Below are positions 1 to 6,788 of a stretch of 20,828 nt of DNA, one piece after another (the stretch's first letter is position 1; every line of letters starts with the position of its first letter). The DNA comes from an uncultured Actinomycetes bacterium (GTDB taxonomy: Bacteria > Actinomycetota > Actinomycetes > Nanopelagicales > Nanopelagicaceae). Where the stretch lies: positions 1 through 20,828 of the forward strand of contig CAIJOE010000167.1 of NCBI GenBank assembly GCA_903822245.1, read 5' to 3'. The notes beneath the pieces are model-generated. The model worked only from the letters and a program-made list of their open reading frames with translations. It was not told the DNA's origin and did not search any database. A program made the translations under genes and the position numbers.

Positions 1-2
1 CA

Positions 3-434
3 GTTCTATCTCGTCCAATCTCAGAGCTTGGTATCTATCCTGCGGTAGACCCACTTGACTCAACATCTCGCATCTTGGATCCACGCTATATCGGTGAGCA
101 CCACTTCCGTGTTGCAAACCGAATTAAGCAAATCCTTCAGCGCTATAAAGATCTTCAAGACATCATTGCAATTCTTGGTATTGATGAACTTTCTGAAGAG
201 GATCGTATTTTGGTTGGTCGCGCTCGTCGTATTCAGCGCTTCCTATCTCAGAACACTTTCGTTGCAAAGGTATTCACCGGCATCGAAGGTTCATTCGTTC
301 CACTAACTGAAACAATCGCAGCATTTGAAGCACTTGCAGATGGAAAGTATGACCACGTTCCAGAGCAGGCATTCTTCATGTGTGGTGGCTTGGATGACGT
401 TGAACGCCGCGCTGCAGAATTGGCTAAGGCATAA
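3..434 (+). CDS. atpD: ATP synthase F1 beta subunit, C-terminal part (5' truncated by window edge)
   Basis: This is the last 143 residues of the catalytic beta subunit of F1Fo ATP synthase; the family is about 470-490 residues, and the rest lies left of the window. The frame is open from base 3 and begins within the conserved SRPISELGIYPAVDPLDSTSR stretch. The DELSEED motif, the lever that contacts the rotating gamma subunit and the epsilon C-terminal domain in other bacteria, is encoded at 183-203. The C-terminal helical domain follows (FTGIEGSFVPLTETI, then EQAFFMCGG). The gene ends with TAA at 432-434, 6 nt before atpC, the usual end of an atp operon. The protein sits at the inner face of the cytoplasmic membrane. 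Identity is seen directly from motifs; no internal damage is visible. Confidence 0.98.
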   Translation, partial: VLSRPISELGIYPAVDPLDSTSRILDPRYIGEHHFRVANRIKQILQRYKDLQDIIAILGIDELSEEDRILVGRARRIQRFLSQNTFVAKVFTGIEGSFVPLTETIAAFEALADGKYDHVPEQAFFMCGGLDDVERRAAELAKA

Positions 435-440
435 TTTCAA

Positions 441-698
441 ATGGCTGAAAATCTAACCGTTGAAGTAGTTTCACCAGAAAAGCGGGTCTGGTCGGGAGAA
501 GCCAAGATGGTTTCAGCTCGAACCCAAGAGGGAGATATTGGCGTATTGCCAAATCACGCTCCGCTTTTAGGTGTTTTAGTCGATGGAATTGTGAGTATCA
601 AAGGCGCCGATGGCTCCACTCATGATTTCAACATTCACGGTGGGTTTATTTCTGTATCAAATAACCGAGTATCAGTACTCGGTGAATCTACTGACTAA
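441..698 (+). CDS. atpC: ATP synthase F1 epsilon subunit, short form lacking the C-terminal helical domain
   Basis: The 85-residue protein matches the N-terminal beta-sandwich of the epsilon subunit: the opening LTVEVVSPEKRVWSGEA, then EGDIGVLPNHAPLLGVL, then the final beta strands up to RVSVLGE. It couples the F1 head to the rotor. In E. coli (139 residues) and M. tuberculosis (about 121) a C-terminal two-helix domain follows and can brake ATP hydrolysis; here the protein stops at the domain boundary. No remnant of that domain can lie downstream, because the murA stop codon starts at the next base (699). Start is ATG, 6 nt after the atpD stop, in line with translational coupling. An 8-bp perfect hairpin (664-683) lies inside its 3' end. 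Confidence 0.95.
   Translation: MAENLTVEVVSPEKRVWSGEAKMVSARTQEGDIGVLPNHAPLLGVLVDGIVSIKGADGSTHDFNIHGGFISVSNNRVSVLGESTD
664..683. repeat. Perfect 8-bp inverted repeat with TCAG loop inside the atpC 3' end
   Basis: ACCGAGTA (664-671), loop TCAG (672-675), TACTCGGT (676-683): every base pairs. It lies within the last codons of atpC, 15 nt before the stop. There is no T-run after it on either strand, so it is not a classical intrinsic terminator, but as a perfect repeat it can fold in transcripts of both strands, of atpC and of read-through from murA. Confidence 0.6.
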
Positions 699-734
699 TT
701 AAATTAGTTCTACCTGCGCGCCTAGAGCGCGTAG
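694..734. terminator. Inverted repeats over the atpC/murA convergent stop codons, possible bidirectional terminator
   Basis: Two more inverted repeats follow the hairpin at 664-683. The first is a 7-bp palindrome with a one-base centre, ACTAATT-A-AATTAGT (694-708), which contains both stop codons (atpC 696-698; murA 699-701 on the other strand). The second is a GC-rich hairpin at 710-734: CTAC pairs with GTAG and GCGC with GCGC, with a 2-nt bulge and a 7-nt loop, inside the 3' end of murA. With no intergenic DNA available, these could end transcription in both directions. No U-tract is present, so the terminator role is inferred. Confidence 0.4.
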
Positions 735-1967
735 GGACTCGGCAAAGCCGGGGTAGCCACGATCAATATGGAAAGCATCTTCCACGGTCGTAACACCATC
801 ACTGACAAGGCCGGCAAGTACTAGACCCGCGCCGGCTCGAATATCAGTAGCTGCAACTGGTGCGCCAGATAATTCTTTCTTTCCAGTGATTGAAGCATGA
901 TGACCATCGACATGGATATCTGCGCCAAGGCGCTGAAGTTCATTTACAAACATAAAGCGACCTTCAAATACATTCTCAGTTACTAGTGAGCTTCCTTCGG
1001 CAATTGAATTCATTGTAATTACAAATGGTTGCAAGTCAGTAGGAAAGCCGGGGTAGGGAAGGGTTGCAACATCAACAGCTGTTGGACGCCGATCCATCTT
1101 GACTCTAAATCCATCATCAGTGGAAGTTACAACTGCGCCTGCTTCTACAATTTTATCTAGTGGAACTTCTAGATGTTCGATTCTTCCACCATGCACGGTT
1201 ATGTCACCTTGCGTCATTACTGCGGCAAATGCCCAAGTTCCAGCCACGATTCGATCTGGCAGGGTCGCATGGGTAGTTGGATTTAGTTTTGCTACGCCAG
1301 TTATTTTTATATTTGGTGAGCCAAGTCCTTCGATTTTTGCGCCCATTGATATAAGAAATTCACCTAAATCCACAACGTCAGGTTCGCGTGCGGCATTTTC
1401 TATTGTGGTTACTCCCTTAGCAAGCACGGCGGCCGTCATCAAATTTTCAGTTGCCCCAACACTTGGAAAATCAAGTGAGATAGTGGCTCCGGTTAATCCA
1501 TTTGGCGCAGTTGCAATTACAAAACCATGTTCAGAGCGCGCAGTAGCGCCTAGATCTGTTAGACCCTTAATATGAAAATCGATGCCACGAGATCCAATTG
1601 CATCCCCGCCAGGCAGAGCTACTTCAACTTCACCAACTCGAGCAATAAGTGGACCTAATACATTAATTGAAGCTCGCATCTTTCGAACCAGGTCGTAATC
1701 AGCGCGGTGTCCTGGAACGGCTGGGACATCAATTTCAAGAATTTTTGCTTCTCGGTCATAAGAGCACACACAACCAAGACGAGTTAAAAGTTCTTCCATA
1801 ATGTGAACATCTGCAATATCTGGAACATTAGTAATGGTGCTCTTTCCTTGGGCAAGCAAGGTGGCGGCCATTAATTTAAGGGCTGAGTTCTTGGCACCTG
1901 AAATTGTGACCTGCCCAACAAGGCGCGAGCCGCCCGTGATGCGAAATGATCCCTTATTGCTTTCCAT
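699..1967 (-). CDS. murA: UDP-N-acetylglucosamine 1-carboxyvinyltransferase (MurA), Asp-type active site
   Basis: This cytoplasmic enzyme makes the first committed step of peptidoglycan synthesis, transferring enolpyruvate from PEP to UDP-GlcNAc. The 422 residues match the family length, with the two inside-out alpha/beta domains. Recognisable are GAKNSALKLMAATLL with Lys26 (the E. coli Lys22 equivalent), the mobile loop LPGGDAIGSRGIDFH with Arg127, and YPGFPTDLQPFV with the conserved Asp. The loop residue that is Cys115 in E. coli is Asp122 here (codon at 1602-1604 on the minus strand), as in M. tuberculosis (Asp117), which is known to make MurA insensitive to fosfomycin. ATG start at 1965-1967. 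A TACGAT box 9 nt upstream and no Shine-Dalgarno sequence suggest a leaderless or very short leader. Divergent from pduO by 38 nt and convergent with atpC with no gap. Confidence 0.97.
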   Translation of the reverse strand: MESNKGSFRITGGSRLVGQVTISGAKNSALKLMAATLLAQGKSTITNVPDIADVHIMEELLTRLGCVCSYDREAKILEIDVPAVPGHRADYDLVRKMRASINVLGPLIARVGEVEVALPGGDAIGSRGIDFHIKGLTDLGATARSEHGFVIATAPNGLTGATISLDFPSVGATENLMTAAVLAKGVTTIENAAREPDVVDLGEFLISMGAKIEGLGSPNIKITGVAKLNPTTHATLPDRIVAGTWAFAAVMTQGDITVHGGRIEHLEVPLDKIVEAGAVVTSTDDGFRVKMDRRPTAVDVATLPYPGFPTDLQPFVITMNSIAEGSSLVTENVFEGRFMFVNELQRLGADIHVDGHHASITGKKELSGAPVAATDIRAGAGLVLAGLVSDGVTTVEDAFHIDRGYPGFAESLRALGAQVELI

Positions 1968-1976
1968 AGTGGTCGT

Positions 1977-1982
1977 ATCGTA
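1977..1982 (-). promoter_or_regulatory. Candidate -10 box for murA
   Basis: On the minus strand TACGAT (fits TANNNT) ends 9 nt before the murA ATG. No Shine-Dalgarno match is visible in the 38-nt divergent spacer. No convincing -35 box was found. Confidence 0.35.
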
Positions 1983-1992
1983 ACGAACCTAT

Positions 1993-1998
1993 TAAGGT
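1993..1998 (+). promoter_or_regulatory. Candidate -10 box for pduO
   Basis: TAAGGT ends 7 nt before the pduO ATG at 2006. It fits TANNNT and a leaderless start, but its AAGG could also act as a weak Shine-Dalgarno sequence, so the reading is ambiguous. Confidence 0.35.
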
Positions 1999-2005
1999 TA
2001 CGCCC

Positions 2006-2581
2006 ATGGTTAACCTAACGCGTATTTACACAAAAACTGGCGATGATGGCACTACTTCACTGGGAGATATGAGCCGAACATCGAAAAATGACCCACGACT
2101 AGGGGCTTATGCCGACGTTGATGAAGCTAACTCATCGATCGGTGTAGTTCTCTCCCTTGGGCAAATAACTGATTCTGAAGTTATTAAGTTACTAGTTCGC
2201 GTCCAAAATGACCTCTTTGATGTTGGCGCCGACTTATGTACTCCAGTTATCGATGAACCAAAGATTGAACCACTTCGCGTTTTAGAATCACAAATAATTT
2301 TCTTAGAAGAGCAAATCGATAAGTACAACTCAACTTTGGAAGAATTACGTAGCTTTGTTCTACCATCTGGAACTCCAGCATCTTCACTTCTACATGTTGC
2401 AAGAACTGTTACCAGACGAGCTGAGCGCAGCACTTGGAATGCAATCCATGCTTTCGGAGGTGGAGTAAATCCACTTACTGCGAAATATCTAAATCGTTTA
2501 TCAGACCTTCTTTTTGTGCTAGCGCGCCATGCAAATAAAGGAATTGGCGATGTTCTATGGGTTCCTGGAGCTAATCGCTAA
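2006..2581 (+). CDS. pduO: PduO-type ATP:cob(I)alamin adenosyltransferase
   Basis: The enzyme transfers the adenosyl group of ATP to cob(I)alamin to make coenzyme B12 in the cytoplasm. The 191-residue length is typical of the single-domain PduO/MMAB family. Family motifs are clear: TRIYTKTGDDGTTSLG near the N-terminus (residues 5-20, ATP binding), FVLPSGTPASSLLHVARTV followed by RRAER (residues 117-141), and NPLTAKYLNRLSDLLFVLAR (residues 155-174). It is divergent from murA by 38 nt, a pairing known in other actinobacteria such as M. tuberculosis. No corrin-ring synthesis gene is seen in the window, so the enzyme may act on imported corrinoids; that is inference. Its stop overlaps that of the next gene on the opposite strand by 4 nt in CDS span (2578-2581). 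Confidence 0.95.
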   Translation: MVNLTRIYTKTGDDGTTSLGDMSRTSKNDPRLGAYADVDEANSSIGVVLSLGQITDSEVIKLLVRVQNDLFDVGADLCTPVIDEPKIEPLRVLESQIIFLEEQIDKYNSTLEELRSFVLPSGTPASSLLHVARTVTRRAERSTWNAIHAFGGGVNPLTAKYLNRLSDLLFVLARHANKGIGDVLWVPGANR

Positions 2582-3258
2582 TCATTTGTTGCAACTGGAG
2601 TGTAAGTGTTCGAAGGAACCTTTCCACCAGGGCTGGTATTCCAGCACTTTGCGGTAATCCCGCCAGCGCTAACGCCATCTGTTAATGGCTGATCGCTAAT
2701 CAATAAGATAGTTAAAATTTGTTTTGCCTTACTCCCATAGGTCAAAGTACGAAGTGAACCCAGGGGAGTCTTTACCTTCGGATCATCGGCACTTATCTTT
2801 GAAATAACCGAATCAACTTCCCAGTAATTGCAGCCAGATTCAGATGCTACAAAAACTGCGCCACAAGTGTGAATTTCACAGATCTTTAAATCAGCTGTGA
2901 GAGATAGAGAATTTGATGCAGCTCCCTTTAACTCTTCAGCCGTAGGGACCTTGGCATAAATAGTCCCACTATGGCTGAAGTTAGGAGGTGGCCATTTTGG
3001 CGAAGGTGAAGGAGTTACCTGCACTTTCTTTCGCACGATCCGCTTTTTTGGCACAACCTTCTTCTTAGCGACAGGTGTTTTATTTGTTAGGGAAGCTTTA
3101 AAACTTGATTTAGTTGTTGGTTTAACAACCGGCTTGTTTGTAGTTGAGTTAGTTGCCTTGGGCGCTGGTTTGCTTGTAGCTGCGCTAGCTTGATTAAGAG
3201 GAAGAAGAAGTGCGATCAGAAGAACTAATGGGCCCAGTTTTTTCAACGATCTGGCCAT
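2578..3258 (-). CDS. Secreted protein of unknown function, Lys/Pro-rich linker plus four-Cys domain
   Basis: I do not recognise the family. The 226-residue protein opens with a clear signal peptide: MARSLKK, a hydrophobic core at about 8-22, and an ASA cleavage site at 24-26. Residues 27-90 form a low-complexity Thr/Lys/Pro linker with a strongly basic patch (about 64-80, KKKVVPKKRIVRKK) and a PSPSP run. Residues 91-226 look folded and carry four Cys (127, 132, 143, 205) that could form two disulfides outside the membrane. It is the last gene of a minus-strand operon and overlaps the ABC permease gene by 16 nt, so the two are probably translationally coupled and may work together at the cell surface. 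Start ATG at 3256-3258. No lipobox was seen. Confidence 0.85.
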   Translation of the reverse strand: MARSLKKLGPLVLLIALLLPLNQASAATSKPAPKATNSTTNKPVVKPTTKSSFKASLTNKTPVAKKKVVPKKRIVRKKVQVTPSPSPKWPPPNFSHSGTIYAKVPTAEELKGAASNSLSLTADLKICEIHTCGAVFVASESGCNYWEVDSVISKISADDPKVKTPLGSLRTLTYGSKAKQILTILLISDQPLTDGVSAGGITAKCWNTSPGGKVPSNTYTPVATND

Positions 3259-4031
3259 CTGAAAGTCTTGAGTGCCAGAGCAGTTCCAACAACTAGCCAG
3301 ATCAATAGCGCAATTAGAATTCGACTTACTTCCCAGCTTGCAGCAACTTCTTTGACTGCGAAGGAATCAGGCAAGAAAACTGAACGCATTCCCTGGGTTA
3401 GCCACTTTAATGGGAAAAATGCGGCAAATTCTTGCATCCATTTTGGCAGAGTTGAGAATACGAAAAACACACCGCTAAAGAACTGCAAAACGATAACTAT
3501 TGGGGAAACTACCGCCGATGCACCTCGACCACTCTTTGGCACGCAAGAAAATGCAATTCCTAAAACAGTAGAACAAATACTGCCTAAAAGAACTAGCCAG
3601 AAGAACCTAAACCACTTTTCAGAAGTTGAAGGAAGGTGCAAATTAAAGAACAAAACTCCAAAGAGTAGGAGTGCGCCAACTTGAACCAACATGGCGGTAA
3701 ATACCAAGATGGCCTTTCCCATAAAGTAGGAAACCGGCGAGATTGGAGTTCCGCGAAGACGCTTAAGTGTTCCAAAATCACGTTCGATTGGGATCATGAT
3801 GGCTAATTGCTGAAATCCGGTGTTGACCAAACCTGAGGCGATCATTCCAGAGATGAAATATTGGCTAAAGGTGACCCCTGGAGCCAGGGTGTCTTTAAAC
3901 ACTGATCCAAAGATAAAGAGCAACATAACTGGGAAAAGCATGGTGAAGACCACTGATTCACGTTGGCGGGTGAATTGTTTTATCTCTAAAGCACCGCGCT
4001 GGATTCCGATCTTTAAAACTCCATTACTCAT
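3243..4031 (-). CDS. ABC-2 type exporter permease (DrrB-like)
   Basis: The 262-residue integral membrane protein has about six membrane segments, at roughly residues 27-46, 56-80, 98-128, 141-163, 172-193 and 233-254. After the second segment comes the ABC-2 family signature RDFGTLKRLRGTPISP (85-100), in the region that couples to the ATPase. It would form the channel half of an exporter with the ATPase encoded just upstream, whose coding region it overlaps by 8 nt. The substrate cannot be read from sequence; DrrAB relatives export drugs, lipids or polymers. Its 3' end overlaps the secreted-protein gene by 16 nt. The start ATG at 4029-4031 lies within the ATPase gene, consistent with coupled translation. 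Confidence 0.92.
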   Translation of the reverse strand: MSNGVLKIGIQRGALEIKQFTRQRESVVFTMLFPVMLLFIFGSVFKDTLAPGVTFSQYFISGMIASGLVNTGFQQLAIMIPIERDFGTLKRLRGTPISPVSYFMGKAILVFTAMLVQVGALLLFGVLFFNLHLPSTSEKWFRFFWLVLLGSICSTVLGIAFSCVPKSGRGASAVVSPIVIVLQFFSGVFFVFSTLPKWMQEFAAFFPLKWLTQGMRSVFLPDSFAVKEVAASWEVSRILIALLIWLVVGTALALKTFRWPDR

Positions 4032-4902
4032 GGGTTTCTCCGATCAGTGAAATATAGATTTCCTCAAGAGTTGGTCTGGTAACGCTAAGTTCGGGAATCT
4101 CACCAGTAAATCTAGCGGTCAATTTCTTCACTTCATCAGTTGGGTTATCTGTCTGGATTGAGGTTTTCTTCCCATTTTCGAACCAAGAGACAAGGGCCTT
4201 TGCATTATTTCGCCCACCTAAAGTTTGGGGCGTTGATACTTCAATAATCTTTCCGTTATTTATTACTGCTACCCGATCAGCCAAAGCCTCGGCTTCATCG
4301 AGATAGTGAGTCGTCAGCAAGATCGTCACACCCTCGGCCTTTAGTTTAAGAATTAGCTCCCAAAATGCACGTCTAGCTTCAGGGTCAAAGCCAGTTGTTG
4401 GCTCATCTAGAAAAAGTATTTCTGGCCGCCCGATAATGCCTAAGGCAACATCTAGCCGTCTTCGCTGACCACCAGAAAGGGTGTTAACGCGAGCGTTCAT
4501 CTTTTCGCTAAGACCGACATCTGCAATTACTAAATCAGGATCTTTTGGATTCTGGTAATACTTTGCGAAGTGGTGAACGACTTCTTTTACCGACAAATCT
4601 TCGGAATCTTTAGTTGATTGAAGAACAATTCCGATTCGATTTCGCCATGCTGAACCGTGGATTCCCAGGTTGTTGGGATCTTGCCCGAGGACTGAAACCT
4701 GCCCACTATCGCGATCGCGGTAACCCTCAAGTATTTCTACAGTGGTTGTTTTGCCAGCGCCATTTGGCCCAAGGAGGGCAAATATCTCCCCACTCTTAAC
4801 GCTTAGATCAATACCGTCGACTGCAACTTTCTTGCCAGTTTTCTTGCCGGTATATGACTTAACCAGGCCTTTTACTTCAACGGCAAGGTTTGCTGAACTC
4901 AT
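4024..4902 (-). CDS. ABC exporter ATP-binding protein (DrrA-like)
   Basis: This 292-residue ATPase powers the ABC-2 permease encoded downstream. All nucleotide-binding motifs are intact: Walker A GPNGAGKT (45-52), Q-loop Gln95, ABC signature LSGGQ (142-146), Walker B ILFLDE (162-167) and the switch His199 in TTHYLDEAEAL. The C-terminal extension after about residue 220 ends in TLEEIYISLIGE, typical of DrrA/CcmA-type subunits that serve ABC-2 permeases. It is the first gene of a three-gene minus-strand operon with overlapping reading frames. ATG at 4900-4902 has no Shine-Dalgarno sequence; a CAAAAT hexamer lies at -12 to -7. Divergent from the small zinc protein by 66 nt. Confidence 0.95.
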   Translation of the reverse strand: MSSANLAVEVKGLVKSYTGKKTGKKVAVDGIDLSVKSGEIFALLGPNGAGKTTTVEILEGYRDRDSGQVSVLGQDPNNLGIHGSAWRNRIGIVLQSTKDSEDLSVKEVVHHFAKYYQNPKDPDLVIADVGLSEKMNARVNTLSGGQRRRLDVALGIIGRPEILFLDEPTTGFDPEARRAFWELILKLKAEGVTILLTTHYLDEAEALADRVAVINNGKIIEVSTPQTLGGRNNAKALVSWFENGKKTSIQTDNPTDEVKKLTARFTGEIPELSVTRPTLEEIYISLIGETHE

Positions 4903-4908
4903 CTCTCT

Positions 4909-4914
4909 ATTTTG
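4909..4914 (-). promoter_or_regulatory. Weak candidate -10 box for the ABC exporter operon
   Basis: CAAAAT on the minus strand lies exactly at -12 to -7 from the ATG at 4902. The first base departs from TANNNT. It is listed because the same spacing recurs at several other starts in the window. Confidence 0.25.
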
Positions 4915-4956
4915 CCCTAACAGCCTTTCGAATGGGAAATGAAGTCAGAAATAGTA

Positions 4957-4962
4957 AATAAT
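4957..4962 (+). promoter_or_regulatory. Candidate -10 box for the CPGC zinc protein gene
   Basis: AATAAT (5 of 6 matches to TATAAT) lies at -12 to -7 relative to the ATG at 4969, leaving a 6-nt gap as expected for a leaderless transcript. No strong Shine-Dalgarno sequence precedes that ATG. Confidence 0.4.
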
Positions 4963-4968
4963 GTAGGC

Positions 4969-5289
4969 ATGAGCCCGCGTAGAAATCACCCGAAGGGCCC
5001 TAAGCGCGCTCCCAGAAATGATGAAGAACGAGACATATCTTTATCTACGCAAACATTTGAAGAGCACGCTGAAGGCTTATATATCGTTCGAAGAATTACT
5101 GGTTCTACTTCAACAAAGCCATATCGCTGCCCTGGCTGTGATCAACTAATCCCAACTGCTACGCCACACACAGTTGCTTGGTTGGAAGAAGATGTTGAAT
5201 CACGCCGACATTGGCACACAGTTTGCTGGAACAAACGAAATGACCGAAAGCCAAGAACACTTAAATCTAAAAGCGCGCCTCGTTATTAG
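4969..5289 (+). CDS. Small actinobacterial CPGC zinc-binding protein, function unknown
   Basis: The 106-residue protein starts MSPRRNHPKG, an opening shared with a conserved actinobacterial family often labelled 'ATP/GTP-binding protein', for which I know no function. I see no nucleotide-binding motif. What is visible is a likely zinc site: Cys54 and Cys57 in YRCPGCDQ, His67, and RRHWHTVCW with His81, His83 and Cys86. This arrangement resembles an HNH-like or treble-clef fold, but no catalytic claim is justified. Both ends are basic, so nucleic-acid binding is possible. I prefer the ATG at 4969 over the in-frame ATG at 4939, because family members begin with MSPRRN and AATAAT sits at -12 to -7. 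Convergent with the aldehyde dehydrogenase gene, 7 nt apart. Confidence 0.85.
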   Translation: MSPRRNHPKGPKRAPRNDEERDISLSTQTFEEHAEGLYIVRRITGSTSTKPYRCPGCDQLIPTATPHTVAWLEEDVESRRHWHTVCWNKRNDRKPRTLKSKSAPRY

Positions 5290-5296
5290 TTAGTTA

Positions 5297-6766
5297 TTAC
5301 CCAAGGCCTTTAGAGTGCAAAGTCTTGATAGCGCCCTTAATAAACTTATCGGCAAATTTAGTGCGGCCAAATGTTGTGAAATCAATTGGAATCCTAAATA
5401 GTGTCTTTACTACCGTGTGGGCATAAGTAAATTCAAGAAGACCTTCTGGTCCATGTATTCGACCATAACCACTATCTTTTACTCCGCCAAATGGAACCGA
5501 GGCAATTGCTGCAAAGGCAATAACTGAGTTCACGCTGACCATGCCACATTGCAATTGCTCGGCAATCTTTCGTCCGTTTCGCTTTGAAAATACTGAGGCT
5601 GCCAAGCCATAGCTAGTGGCATTTGATAGTCGAATCGCTTCAGAAATATCGGCTACCCGATTAATAACCAAGGTTGGTCCAAAGGTCTCTTCAGTAACGG
5701 CAGTTGAGTTCTCCGGTACTCCTAGAATAATTACTGGCTCAACAAAAGGAGCTTTTACCGAATCGGTTCCACCAATTAGAAATCTACCGCCCTTGCTTGC
5801 AGCGTCATCAATGTGGCCCTGGATTACCTTTAATTGAGATGGCATGGTTGCCGGGCCGTAGTTTCCATCTGCGCCTGGATGAATTTGAAGTGCAAGCTCT
5901 TTAATCTTTGCCTCAAACTTATCGGCAACTTCATTTACTACATAAACTCTTTCAGCTCCGATACAGGTCTGTCCGGCGTTGGACATTGAAGACCAAAGAG
6001 CGTATTCGGCAGCTAAATCAACATCGGCATCACCAGCAACTATTACTGGATCCTTTCCGCCGCACTCAAGAACTACTGGAACCATTCGCGTTGCACAAGA
6101 TGCGGCCACTTTCTTAGCAGTCCTAGTAGATCCAGTAAAAGAAACCTTGTCTACCGATGATTCAGTAAGTGCAACGCCGGTTTCTGGAAGTCCTGTTACT
6201 ACCGCGAAAATATCGGCGAAAGGTGCAACTTGTGAGAATGATTCACCCAGCCAATGTCCAACTCCTGGGGTGTATTCACTTGGCTTAAAGACAACGGTAT
6301 TTCCAGCTGCCAAGGAATAAGCAATTGATCCCATCGGTGTAAAGATTGGGTAATTCCACGGTCCAATTACGCCAACTACGCCCATCGGTTTTCTAGAGAC
6401 CGTTGCGCTCATGTTAAACATCAGTAATCCCGATGGACGATTTTGTTTAGATAATACTTTCTCTGCATTCTTAGCAGCCCAAGCTAAATGACCAATTGCC
6501 AAAGTTACTTCTAACGTTGCATCACTTATTGGCTTGCCAGTCTCCGCGCGGACAATTTGTGAAATCTCATCAATTCTTTTAGTTAGTTGACCACACCAAG
6601 CAAGTAATACTTTTTTACGTCCCTTATAGCCAAGGCCCTGCCAGGCTATGCAGGCCGTCTTTGCCCGAAGAACTGCATCTTGGACTTCTTGTGGTGAAGT
6701 GTTGCGATACTCGGCAATTACTTCACTTGTAACTGGGTTGTGGCTTGGAAAAGTCGCTAGGCTCAT
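5297..6766 (-). CDS. NAD(P)+-dependent aldehyde dehydrogenase, possibly succinate-semialdehyde dehydrogenase type
   Basis: The 489-residue enzyme oxidises an aldehyde to a carboxylic acid. Catalytic and cofactor residues are all present: PWNYP with Asn138, FKPSE with Lys161, FTGST (210-214) at the cofactor site, general base Glu234 in LECGGKDP and nucleophile Cys268 in NAGQTCIG. The C-terminal part shows PFGGVKDSGYGR, which closes the active site. The closest overall resemblance I recognise is to actinobacterial succinate-semialdehyde dehydrogenases, but the substrate is not decided by the sequence. The ATG at 6764-6766 has no Shine-Dalgarno sequence; TAGTCT lies at -12 to -7. It is divergent from an alpha/beta hydrolase by only 22 nt, so the two may be co-regulated. 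Confidence 0.93.
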   Translation of the reverse strand: MSLATFPSHNPVTSEVIAEYRNTSPQEVQDAVLRAKTACIAWQGLGYKGRKKVLLAWCGQLTKRIDEISQIVRAETGKPISDATLEVTLAIGHLAWAAKNAEKVLSKQNRPSGLLMFNMSATVSRKPMGVVGVIGPWNYPIFTPMGSIAYSLAAGNTVVFKPSEYTPGVGHWLGESFSQVAPFADIFAVVTGLPETGVALTESSVDKVSFTGSTRTAKKVAASCATRMVPVVLECGGKDPVIVAGDADVDLAAEYALWSSMSNAGQTCIGAERVYVVNEVADKFEAKIKELALQIHPGADGNYGPATMPSQLKVIQGHIDDAASKGGRFLIGGTDSVKAPFVEPVIILGVPENSTAVTEETFGPTLVINRVADISEAIRLSNATSYGLAASVFSKRNGRKIAEQLQCGMVSVNSVIAFAAIASVPFGGVKDSGYGRIHGPEGLLEFTYAHTVVKTLFRIPIDFTTFGRTKFADKFIKGAIKTLHSKGLG

Positions 6767-6772
6767 ACGATA

Positions 6773-6778
6773 AGACTA
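6773..6778 (-). promoter_or_regulatory. Candidate -10 box for the aldehyde dehydrogenase gene
   Basis: TAGTCT on the minus strand, exactly 6 nt before the ATG. It overlaps by two bases the opposing -10 box at 6777-6782. There is no Shine-Dalgarno match, so a leaderless message is likely. Confidence 0.5.
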
Positions 6779-6782
6779 AACT
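6777..6782 (+). promoter_or_regulatory. Candidate -10 box for the alpha/beta hydrolase gene
   Basis: TAAACT, exactly 6 nt before the GTG at 6789. It forms a back-to-back pair with the minus-strand box at 6773-6778 within a 22-nt spacer; neither gene has a Shine-Dalgarno sequence. Confidence 0.5.
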
Positions 6783-6788
6783 TATTTC

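Noticed and set aside
690..720. Frameshift hiding a C-terminal domain of epsilon
   Set aside because: The bases after the atpC stop encode the conserved murA C-terminus on the other strand; there is no space or similarity for an epsilon helical domain.
1099..1575. 158-codon open frame on the plus strand inside murA
   Set aside because: It is fully antisense to a strongly conserved murA frame, Ser/Thr/Val-rich with no recognisable domain and no start signals; a shadow.
4939..4968. Upstream ATG for the CPGC zinc protein
   Set aside because: Family members begin MSPRRN, and the AATAAT box would fall inside the coding region if the upstream ATG were used.
5281..5312. GTTATTAGTTAGTTATTAC repeat and AAGGCCTT palindrome at a convergent junction
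   Set aside because: Short, low-complexity and without a stable stem; not enough to call a terminator.
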